27,483 nucleotides of DNA from NCBI GenBank assembly GCA_910587675.1, contig CAJUMU010000025.1, forward strand, positions 1 to 27,483, read 5' to 3'. The translations under genes were made by a program, and so were the position numbers. The notes under the pieces were generated by a model. It saw nothing but the letters and a program-made list of their open reading frames with translations. It made no database searches and was not told where the DNA came from. Source of the stretch: an uncultured Alistipes sp. GTDB lineage: Bacteria > Bacteroidota > Bacteroidia > Bacteroidales > Rikenellaceae. Of the stretch, positions 8,560-14,267 are shown one piece after another; the stretch's first letter is position 1; every line of letters starts with the position of its first letter.

Positions 8560-9624
8560 ATGAAAAAATATGTTGTTAATATAATGATGCTGTTCTCTCT
8601 GCCGTTGTTCGTCGCTACCTCGTGCGACAACTTCGAGAGAACGGAGGTGGAGTACACCATTACGGTCAACCACAATTCCGTGACTCTGTTCGAGGGCGAG
8701 ACCAAACAGCTCTCGGCGAGTCCGTCCGACGGCGGCGCGTATGCGTGGAAAAGTCTGGACGAGACCATCGCCACCGTCGACGGCTCGGGGCTGGTTACGG
8801 CCGTCGGCCACGGCGTGACGTCGGTAATCTGCTCGCGCGACGATATGTCGTTCGAGGTGGAGATCATAGTGAACGAGAAGGTGGAGCTGGAGGATGTCAA
8901 ACTCCGTTGCGACGCCATTCTGGAGCTGGCCGTGGACGCCACCCAGACCATTGCCGTCGAGGTATTCCCCGCCGAGGCCAACGACGTGCCTCTGGACGAC
9001 TTCGACTGGTGGTCGGACGACGAGGCGGTGGCTCGCGTGAGCGATGCGGGCGTAATCAAGGGCATCGGCATCGGCGAAACGACGATCCACTATCGTCGCG
9101 GCGATATCTTCAAGGAGATCACGGTGGTGGTCGACACTTCGTTCCCGCTCATAAAGGGACAGCCGTTCGTTGTCAAGGCCGACGGCCCCTCGGAGCTGTG
9201 GTTCCGCGATTTCGACCGCGGCGGCAAGAACATCGCGTTCTATGACACGGGCGGCGGCAGCGGCAACACCTATCGCGCCGACATGGGCGACTTTACGAGC
9301 AGCATGGTCACCATCGAAGGCGGCGGCAACCTCGGCTATCTCGACAACGGCGAGTGGTATATCTACTCTATTGACGTCGAGCAGGCGGGCACTTACGAAG
9401 TGACAGTCAATCTGGGCGGCGGCAGCGGCGACGGATGGTATCACTTCGAGGTCGACGGAGTCCGCGCGTGCGACAACTTCATGGTGCCCAACACGGGCGG
9501 CTGGGGCAACTTCGCCGACTACAAGGTCACGATCGAACTGCCCGAAGGCTCGCACAAGCTGAAGTTCTATGCCGACGCGGCGCAGCACAACCCCCGACAC
9601 ATGACGTTCAATTTGGTGAAATAA
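8560..9624 (+). CDS. BIG2-BIG2-CBM6 surface glycan-binding lipoprotein
   Basis: A 354-residue lipoprotein (lipobox VATSC, Cys22). Two bacterial Ig-like (BIG2) domains follow, at about 30-105 (VTLFEGETKQLSASPSDGG, SLDETIATVDGSGLVTAVGHG) and about 112-195 (WWSDDEAVARVSDAGVIKGI). Residues about 200-354 look like a family 6 carbohydrate-binding module: GGNLGYLDNGEWYIYSIDVE, AGTYEVTVNLGGGSGDGWYH, VPNTGGWGNFADYKVTIELP. CBM6 modules are normally attached to glycosidases and bind beta-glucan, xylan or agarose-type chains; here no catalytic domain is present, so the protein is probably a surface glycan-binding protein. It is the last gene of the operon. The ATG at 8560 is preferred over an in-frame TTG at 8551 because MKK starts the signal peptide. 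A terminator follows 30 bp later. Confidence 0.88.
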   Translation: MKKYVVNIMMLFSLPLFVATSCDNFERTEVEYTITVNHNSVTLFEGETKQLSASPSDGGAYAWKSLDETIATVDGSGLVTAVGHGVTSVICSRDDMSFEVEIIVNEKVELEDVKLRCDAILELAVDATQTIAVEVFPAEANDVPLDDFDWWSDDEAVARVSDAGVIKGIGIGETTIHYRRGDIFKEITVVVDTSFPLIKGQPFVVKADGPSELWFRDFDRGGKNIAFYDTGGGSGNTYRADMGDFTSSMVTIEGGGNLGYLDNGEWYIYSIDVEQAGTYEVTVNLGGGSGDGWYHFEVDGVRACDNFMVPNTGGWGNFADYKVTIELPEGSHKLKFYADAAQHNPRHMTFNLVK

Positions 9625-9653
9625 GCAGTTGTTCGCATAGTTTTTTTTAGTGA

Positions 9654-9686
9654 GGACCGCCCCCGAAAAAGGGGCGGTCCTTTTTT
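9654..9686 (+). terminator. Rho-independent terminator of the SusCD operon
   Basis: A perfect 10-bp GC-rich stem (9654-9663 with 9671-9680), a 7-nt loop and six T residues follow the CBM6 gene. This is the strongest intrinsic terminator in the window. Confidence 0.95.
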
Positions 9687-9708
9687 CGTTCGTTTTAGAT
9701 TGTCGCAG

Positions 9709-9845
9709 AATTAGGCATTCGGGCCTCCGCCGGAGGGAGGTTGCGGCCTGCATTAATTCACACGCGTCAGCGCACCGCTCCGCGGTGTTATCTTCGGCGG
9801 CTTGCACCTTCGGTGCGCCCCCGCAGCCGCCGAAGATAAGTTTTG
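9709..9845 (+). repeat. Cluster of intergenic hairpin modules
   Basis: Several repeat modules lie end to end here. GCATTCGGGCC is the inverse of the module at 75-82 and 10306-10314. CCTCC-GCC-GGAGG is a small hairpin. The ACACCGC module is present in inverted orientation (9773-9787). A 14-bp perfect inverted repeat (9788-9801 with 9826-9839) encloses a second hairpin GCACC-TTC-GGTGC (9804-9816). There is no coding potential. Confidence 0.7.
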
Positions 9846-9892
9846 AGAGATTATTTTATGCAACCTTTTGCGCGGTCAAAAGGTTGCGCCAA

Positions 9893-9969
9893 CCGACGCC
9901 AAGCCGAGGGCAATCATGCTTGCATGAATTGCCGAGGCGCGAAGGAGGAAAACAAGCGCAGCGCAGTTA
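9893..9969 (+). repeat. GCCGAGG/variable-palindrome repeat, copy 2 (insertion)
   Basis: About 77 bp present in the left 220-bp repeat but absent from the right copy. GCCGAGG occurs at 9903-9909 and 9931-9937 around a 6-bp hairpin (9914-9919 with 9922-9927, TCATGC/GCATGA). Exact ends are uncertain by a few bases because A and C runs align ambiguously. Confidence 0.75.
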
Positions 9970-10105
9970 AAAACCGCCGCGGTGAAACGATTTCGGGGTC
10001 GGTCTTGCGACTTCGCTAAATCGGATGCTTCGCATTTTTGAGGATCAAAAAGTCTCCGATTTTTAACGCTTCGTCGCCGCGGCCGCCCTTTGTCCAAAAT
10101 CGTTC

Positions 10106-10180
10106 GCTTACGTAGTCATTTTCTCGCCTCGGCATAGCCCGAACAAGTTCGGCTCTGCACTCGGCTTATCGAAAATGTTC
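10106..10180 (-). repeat. GCCGAGG/variable-palindrome repeat, copy 3 (insertion)
   Basis: A 75-bp insertion relative to the right 220-bp repeat, ending in a GTTC that repeats the GTTC just before it (10102-10105), as a target-site duplication would. In minus orientation the heptamers are at 10159-10165 (one mismatch) and 10127-10133 around a hairpin (10136-10144 with 10147-10154, one bulge). Its outer flanks closely match copy 1 at 8476. Confidence 0.8.
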
Positions 10181-10214
10181 CTGCCGCGGGATAGGCTGAC
10201 GCGTGTGTATTATT

Positions 10215-10263
10215 GCGACTCGCAGAGTCACGCGGGCCGCAGCCTCGGCGCGCGGAGGCCCGC
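10215..10263 (+). repeat. Tip-variable hairpin with GCGGGCC block, copy 2
   Basis: The hairpin GACTC-GCA-GAGTC (10217-10229) is followed by GCGGGCC (10232-10238) and its inverse GGCCCGC (10257-10263). The same two-part element occurs at 17919-17967 and 26982-27031 with different hairpin arms. Confidence 0.75.
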
Positions 10264-10332
10264 TATTGTTCGCGAATGCTCACACGCGAGCCCCCGCAGG
10301 CTGCGGCCCGAATGCCTGCGTACATACGACAA

Positions 10333-10355
10333 GGGATCGCGCATAGCGCGATCCC
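10333..10355 (-). terminator. Hairpin after the 46-codon minus-strand ORF
   Basis: A perfect 10-bp inverted repeat (10333-10342 with 10346-10355) with a 3-nt centre lies 24 bp beyond the stop of the small ORF at 10379. It has no T-tract on the minus strand, so it may be a processing or stability hairpin rather than an intrinsic terminator. Confidence 0.45.
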
Positions 10356-10378
10356 CATCCTTAAAATTAACCCTTAGT

Positions 10379-10519
10379 CTATTCCTTGCAACGAAACAGC
10401 TCCCGAAGATAACAGTCGATGTAGAACAGATCTGCCTCTTCGCAAATAACTTCGCTCATCAGGAGCCTATCGTCGTCAGAGACTAATTCCGTCAGTACTT
10501 TACCGTCTAAATCTTCCAT
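10379..10519 (-). CDS. Small acidic hypothetical protein downstream of the sigma factor
   Basis: A 46-codon ORF reading MEDLDGKVLTELVSDDDR, then LLMSEVICEEADLFYIDCYL, then RELFRCKE. It is acidic, has two Cys in the second half (ICEE, IDCYL) and one near the end, and has no signal peptide or membrane segment. It lies 75 bp after the sigma-factor stop on the same strand and before a perfect hairpin, so it may share that transcript. I know no function for it. In its favour are the natural amino-acid composition, the clean start and stop, and its place in an otherwise repeat-filled gap whose sequence changes character here. A Shine-Dalgarno site is not obvious, which is normal in Bacteroidetes. 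A regulator of the adjacent sigma factor is possible but unproven. Confidence 0.5.
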   Translation of the reverse strand: MEDLDGKVLTELVSDDDRLLMSEVICEEADLFYIDCYLRELFRCKE

Positions 10520-10594
10520 AGGCTGAACCGTTTAATAAACAACGGAGCCCTCGGGCAATTTATTGTGCCCCGAAACTTTTTTTTCGAGAAAAAA

Positions 10595-11179
10595 TCAACT
10601 TAAGATCAAGTTGTTTTCCTTAATCATCCTTCGGAGGTTTATCAGAGCGTAACGCATTCTGCCCAGCGCTGTATTGATGCTCACCTCGGTTTGGTCGGCT
10701 ATCTCCTGAAAGCTCAGCCCCGAATAGTATCGCATCATCACCACTTCGCGTTGCTCGGCGGGGAGGCGGTCGACGAGCCGACGAACGTCGGCTTCGATCT
10801 GCTCCGAGATCATGCGGTCTTCCACCGTGCGCTCGGCGAAACGAAGCGTACCGAGCATGTTGTATCCTGCGTCCGACTCGCTCACGGTCTTGTCGCTCTT
10901 GCGTGCGCGGAAATGGTCGATGACCTGATTGTGCGCAATGCGGAGGATCCAAGACAAGAACTTGCCGTTGTCGGCGTAACGACCATCGTCGATAACGCGA
11001 ACAGCTTTGATAAAGGTCTCTTGAAGGATGTCGTCAGCCACGTCGTTGTCCTTGACCATCATTCGTATGTAGTCGCGAACACGGTTGGTGTGTCTGTCGA
11101 TAAGTTTGGATATGGCACCTCGATCACCTGAAAGATAGTTATTAAGCAATACTCGGTCACTTAAAACTTGTGTGTTCAT
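10595..11179 (-). CDS. RNA polymerase sigma factor, sigma-70 family (ECF-like)
   Basis: A 194-residue sigma factor with the two-domain ECF build. Region 2 is at about residues 25-95 (VADDILQETFIKAVRVIDDG, FLSWILRIAHNQVIDHFRAR). Region 4 is at about 135-190 (LPAEQREVVMMRYYSGLSFQ, EIADQTEVSINTALGRMRYA), with a clear helix-turn-helix. It would direct RNA polymerase to a dedicated promoter set. No anti-sigma gene with a FecR-like or zinc-binding domain is next to it, so it is not the usual PUL sigma/anti-sigma pair and is more likely a general stress or housekeeping regulator. A strong AAGGAG Shine-Dalgarno (11186-11191) lies 6 nt before the ATG, unusual in this phylum and fixing the start. A near-consensus box TACTCTTTG (one extra base) lies about 30 bp upstream. 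Confidence 0.93.
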   Translation of the reverse strand: MNTQVLSDRVLLNNYLSGDRGAISKLIDRHTNRVRDYIRMMVKDNDVADDILQETFIKAVRVIDDGRYADNGKFLSWILRIAHNQVIDHFRARKSDKTVSESDAGYNMLGTLRFAERTVEDRMISEQIEADVRRLVDRLPAEQREVVMMRYYSGLSFQEIADQTEVSINTALGRMRYALINLRRMIKENNLILS

Positions 11180-11452
11180 ACTCTTCTCCTTATTAAATTA
11201 CATTTTCAAAGAGTAGAATTTTTCGTATAGGCAATCCGTTTTTTTAGGTTAAAATTTAATTTTATGAACGCAAGGTAGGGACTTTTTTCTGAAAGTCAAA
11301 ATTTTTCGACTCTTTTTTGATTCGGTCCACCGACTCGCATTCGGCCGAAAATGTTGCAAATCGCATGCCACGATGCTCCGTTCGGGCATTTTCGAACGAC
11401 AAAAAGAGCAAAAAATATCTTCGGCCGAGCAGGCTGTGGCATGTGAATTAAT

Positions 11453-11496
11453 GCAGTTCTGCGAACTGCAACACCGCAAAGTGATGTGCTGACGCA
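11453..11496 (+). repeat. Tip-variable hairpin (copy 3) joined to ACACCGC module (copy 3)
   Basis: A perfect 7-bp hairpin (11453-11459 with 11463-11469, loop TGC) runs directly into ACACCGCAAA and a degenerate partner arm, then GCTGACG. It is preceded by GTGAATTAATGCAG, also present (inverted) at 9750-9763. The repeat lies between the permease terminator and the sigma-factor promoter region; nothing else is evident in this 409-bp gap. Confidence 0.6.
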
Positions 11497-11529
11497 TGTA
11501 CGTATAATATTATGTATCACGCGCGAATG

Positions 11530-11562
11530 AAAAAGCGGCCCTCGGGAAAACCGAAGGCCGCT
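11530..11562 (-). terminator. Rho-independent terminator after the sugar permease
   Basis: Read on the minus strand, AGCGGCC (11562-11556) pairs with GGCCGCT (11540-11534) around a loop with further pairing (TTCGG with CCGAG), followed by a T run (11534-11530). It lies 27 bp after the permease stop. Confidence 0.88.
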
Positions 11563-11588
11563 GAATCGAAACAATATCTCGCCGGAGA

Positions 11589-12866
11589 TTACTCTACGGG
11601 AATATTCTTGTTAACGTTCTTCGAACCTACCAAAGCGAACGAGAGCATGTAGATCAAACCTGCCACGATCACCCAGTAGCTTGTCAGATAGTCGCCCGTC
11701 CAGTCGACGATACCGTTCTGCAACAGCGGGAGGATACCGCCGCCGCAAACGAGCGCCATGAAGATACCCGAAGCCTTCTCGGTGTACTTGCCCAAGCCCT
11801 CGACGGCGAGGTTGAAGATGCTGCCCCACATCACGGCCGTGCAGAGACCGCACAATACGAGCAGCGCGGCATTCACGGGAACAGCGGCCATCGCGAAGCC
11901 CTTGGCGCCGTCGAATACGGGGAGGTTGACCATGATCGAAGGATCGAGGAATATCGCACCCAAAGTGAGACACAGACCTACGGTCGAAACGACTGCGAGC
12001 ATGGTCTTGGCCGAAACCTTGGCGCCCAGAGCCGCGCCCGTCAGACGGCCTACGAGCATCAGGAACCAGTACGTACCCGCCACGGTAGCGGCGATAGCGG
12101 TAGCGTTATCGGCCTCGAGAGCCACGTTCAACCACTTCTGCAAAACGTTGGGAATACCTACCTCGACGCCCACGTAAACGAAGATCGCGATGGCGCCCAG
12201 CATGAAGTGGCGGAACGACAGAGGGCCGTACTGCGACTTCTCGTTCTTGGCGACAGCCTTGGGGGCGTTCTCGGGGATATCGGTGAAGAGAACCACGAGG
12301 AATGCCACGGCGAAGATGGCCAACGCAGTGTACATCAACGGGAATACCTGACTGATCTGAGCCTTTGCGATCTCGGGGATCAACAGACCCGTGAGGATGA
12401 TGACGAAGGTACCCATCAACGAATTGAACGAACCGCCGACCTGAATGAGCTGGTTACCCTTGTTGCCGCCGCCCGCGAGTTTGTTGAGCATGGGGTTCAC
12501 GACGATGTTCAACATACACATCGAGAAGCCTGCGATGAACGCGCCCAAAAGGTAGACGCCGAACGAACCGACGAATCCCGAAACGGTCTGGATCGCAACG
12601 CCGATGAAACCGACGGCGACGGCGATCAACGCCGTCTTCTTGTAGCCCATGTTCTGGAGCATGTTGCCCGCGGGGATACCCATCACGGCATAGGCGATGA
12701 AGTTGGCGAACACGCCGAGCGTACCCATCCAGTTGGCCACGCCGAACTGGTTCTTCAACACGTCGCCCATCGGAGACGCCAAGTTGGTCACGAACGAGAT
12801 CATTCCGAACAACAGAATCATCACGATGATCGCCAATACGTTACTGTTTTGTTTTTTTGTTTCCAT
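11589..12866 (-). CDS. Sugar MFS transporter, FHS (FucP/GluP) family
   Basis: A 425-residue inner-membrane permease with about 12 hydrophobic segments and the FHS-family look: an N-terminal segment with GMISFVTNLASPMGDVLK, then GIPAGNMLQNMGYKKTALIA in the first inter-helix loop, NPMLNKLAGGGNKGNQLIQV mid-protein, and QNGIVDWTGDYLTSYWVIVA near the end. Known members are proton symporters for fucose, glucose/galactose, mannose or N-acetylglucosamine; the substrate cannot be fixed here. It lies 53 bp after the polyprenyl synthase gene on the same strand with no promoter box between, so co-transcription is possible. It ends at its own terminator. A link with the SusCD locus would be speculation. 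Confidence 0.9.
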   Translation of the reverse strand: METKKQNSNVLAIIVMILLFGMISFVTNLASPMGDVLKNQFGVANWMGTLGVFANFIAYAVMGIPAGNMLQNMGYKKTALIAVAVGFIGVAIQTVSGFVGSFGVYLLGAFIAGFSMCMLNIVVNPMLNKLAGGGNKGNQLIQVGGSFNSLMGTFVIILTGLLIPEIAKAQISQVFPLMYTALAIFAVAFLVVLFTDIPENAPKAVAKNEKSQYGPLSFRHFMLGAIAIFVYVGVEVGIPNVLQKWLNVALEADNATAIAATVAGTYWFLMLVGRLTGAALGAKVSAKTMLAVVSTVGLCLTLGAIFLDPSIMVNLPVFDGAKGFAMAAVPVNAALLVLCGLCTAVMWGSIFNLAVEGLGKYTEKASGIFMALVCGGGILPLLQNGIVDWTGDYLTSYWVIVAGLIYMLSFALVGSKNVNKNIPVE

Positions 12867-12919
12867 CAGAGATTTTAGATTAGTTGATTAAGTATTTCTT
12901 TTCGTTCATTGCCCGCTTG

Positions 12920-13936
12920 TCATCGGTCGCGCTCGGCCACATAGGCGCACATGTTGACCAGCGCCGTGCGGTAGGGCGATTCGTCGTAATGCGAGAGTAT
13001 CTCCACCGCGCGGTCGATATAGGTGCGCATGGCGCGCTCGGCCATCTCGATGCCTCCCGCATCCTCCACCGCCGAATGGATGTAGTCCACCGCGGCGGGA
13101 TCCTCGCCGCACCGCGAAAGGCTGTCCATCAACCGCAGCTTCTCGGCGGGCTCGCAACGCTCCAGCACCTCGATCAGCGGCAGGGTTATCTTACCCTCGC
13201 GCAGATCGTTGTTGGCGGGCTTGCCCGTGCGGTTCGAACGGCTGTAATCCAATATGTCGTCCTTGATCTGGAACGCCATGCCCAGAGCCTCGCCGAAGCG
13301 GCGCATGCGCTCGATGTCCTCGTGCGGCGCGATGACCGACACGGCTCCCGCCGACGCGCTTATGCTTATCAGGCTGGCCGTCTTCTTATATATGATCTCC
13401 AGATAGTCGCGGCGCGTGGTGTCCTTGTCGCGCGCGTGCTGGCTTTGCAGCACCTCGCCCTCGCAGAGCGTGGCCACCGAGCCGATGATGTGCGACACCA
13501 GATCGTACTGCGCGCTGGCCATGCCCGTGCTCATCGTGCGCGCCAGAATGTAGTCGCCGAGCACCACGGCGTTGCGCGACTGCCACAGGGCGTTCACCGA
13601 GGGGCGGCCGCGGCGCATGTCGGCGCCGTCGATCACGTCGTCGTGGATGAGCGACGCGGTATGCAGCATCTCCACCATCATGGCGGCCAGATAGGTGCGC
13701 ATGGTGCAGTTGCGCTCGCCCGCCACCCACTGACGCTTGTTGGCGGCCGAGGTGAGAGCCGAAGTAAGCATTACGATGATGGGACGCACGCCCTTTCCGC
13801 GCGAGGAGAGAGCGTGGGACAACATCTCGGACATCAACTTGCCGTCCGAGTCGAAGCGGTTCCTTACGAACTCCTCGAAAGCCTCTATATCCGACGCTAT
13901 CGGGGTGCGTATCGCATCGAGACTGACCATATTCAT
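12920..13936 (-). CDS. Polyprenyl diphosphate synthase
   Basis: A 338-residue trans-isoprenyl diphosphate synthase that condenses isopentenyl diphosphate onto an allylic primer to make the long-chain lipid used for menaquinone side chains or the undecaprenyl/octaprenyl carrier. Both Mg-binding aspartate motifs are intact: LIHDDVIDGADMRRG (Asp99, 100, 103) and QIKDDILDY in the second half. GKGVRPII near residue 50 binds diphosphate. The start is set at 13936 (MNMVSLDAIRTP): an in-frame ATG at 13984 lies upstream of the TATATTTG box at 13963-13970, so it would not be in the transcript. Family is certain; chain length and product are not. Confidence 0.93.
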   Translation of the reverse strand: MNMVSLDAIRTPIASDIEAFEEFVRNRFDSDGKLMSEMLSHALSSRGKGVRPIIVMLTSALTSAANKRQWVAGERNCTMRTYLAAMMVEMLHTASLIHDDVIDGADMRRGRPSVNALWQSRNAVVLGDYILARTMSTGMASAQYDLVSHIIGSVATLCEGEVLQSQHARDKDTTRRDYLEIIYKKTASLISISASAGAVSVIAPHEDIERMRRFGEALGMAFQIKDDILDYSRSNRTGKPANNDLREGKITLPLIEVLERCEPAEKLRLMDSLSRCGEDPAAVDYIHSAVEDAGGIEMAERAMRTYIDRAVEILSHYDESPYRTALVNMCAYVAERDR

Positions 13937-13962
13937 CTTAGCTGCAAATACCGTTAACTTTG

Positions 13963-13970
13963 CAAATATA
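13963..13970 (-). promoter_or_regulatory. -7 box for the polyprenyl synthase gene
   Basis: On the minus strand TATATTTG matches TAnnTTTG and lies 26 bp before the chosen ATG. No convincing TTTG is present at the usual -33 distance. It abuts a plus-strand TAACTTTG (13955-13962), giving back-to-back divergent boxes. Confidence 0.6.
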
Positions 13971-14011
13971 GTAATTTTTTGCAATTACACACCGAAAAAG
14001 GAATGTTTTTC

Positions 14012-14237
14012 GTAACTTTGGCTGCGCCTTAGGTACTCCGCCTCGGCAAACCCGCAAATAAATTTGTTTTTTGCCCTCGGCTTATTCGTACCTTTGGCTG
14101 CGCCTTAGGTACTCCGCCTCGGCAAACCCGCAAATAAATTTGTTTTTTTGCCCTCGGCTTATTCGTACCTTTGGCTGCGCCTTAGATACTTTCGCTCGGC
14201 AAAATACAAGCAAGCTTGCTTTTGCCCTCGCTTATAC
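14012..14237 (-). repeat. Three tandem GCCGAGG/variable-palindrome units (copies 4-6)
   Basis: Units at 14012-14087, 14088-14164 and 14165-14237 (76, 77 and 73 bp). Units 1 and 2 are almost identical and differ mainly by one T. Unit 3 is diverged and has a different core, a perfect 14-bp palindrome at 14208-14221. Read on the plus strand each unit starts with TAnCTTTG-GCTGCGCCTTAG and carries two CCTCGGC boxes around the core (14041/14075, 14117/14152; degenerate in unit 3). The repeats lie between the divergent promoters and the YfhO gene. Confidence 0.9.
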
Positions 14238-14246
14238 GTATCTTTG
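14217..14246 (+). promoter_or_regulatory. Promoter for the YfhO-ftsX operon, formed at the end of the third repeat unit
   Basis: TATCTTTG (14239-14246) follows TTG (near 14216-14218) by about 20 bp, in the Bacteroidetes arrangement, and lies 21 bp before the ATG at 14268. Equivalent TACCTTTG/TAACTTTG boxes start each preceding unit (14013, 14089, 14166), so several stacked starts are possible. Confidence 0.6.
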
Positions 14247-14267
14247 ACCCGCCATATATTAATAAAT

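Larger units (their letters stand above)
9854..10225 (+). repeat. 220-bp dispersed repeat, left copy, carrying two insertions
   Basis: This stretch matches, in reverse complement and over about 220 bp, positions 27038-27257. Shared landmarks in order are ATGCAACCTTTTG, a short palindrome, AAAAGGTTGCGCC, CCGCGGTGAAACGATTTCGG, CGACTTCGCTAAATCGGATG, TCTCCGATTTTTAACGCTTC, CTGCCGCGGGAT and TATTGCGACTCGCAG. The copy is longer than its partner because of two insertions, about 9893-9969 and 10106-10180, each containing a GCCGAGG unit. No transposase gene is present. Confidence 0.85.

Noticed and set aside
9854..10225. 220-bp repeat considered as an insertion sequence
   Set aside because: It has no transposase-like ORF in either copy; it can only be called a dispersed or non-autonomous repeat.
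10595..11179. Sigma factor as dedicated regulator of the SusCD operon
   Set aside because: There is no anti-sigma/FecR partner, it is on the opposite strand beyond a terminator and a repeat island, and susC lacks the N-terminal signalling extension expected for such control.
13937..13984. N-terminal extension of the polyprenyl synthase to the ATG at 13984
   Set aside because: The promoter box at 13963-13970 lies between that codon and 13936, and the extra 16 residues are not family-like.
14012..14237. Tandem 75-bp repeats considered as a CRISPR array
   Set aside because: Only three units, the whole unit is repeated rather than repeat plus unique spacers, and no cas gene is nearby.
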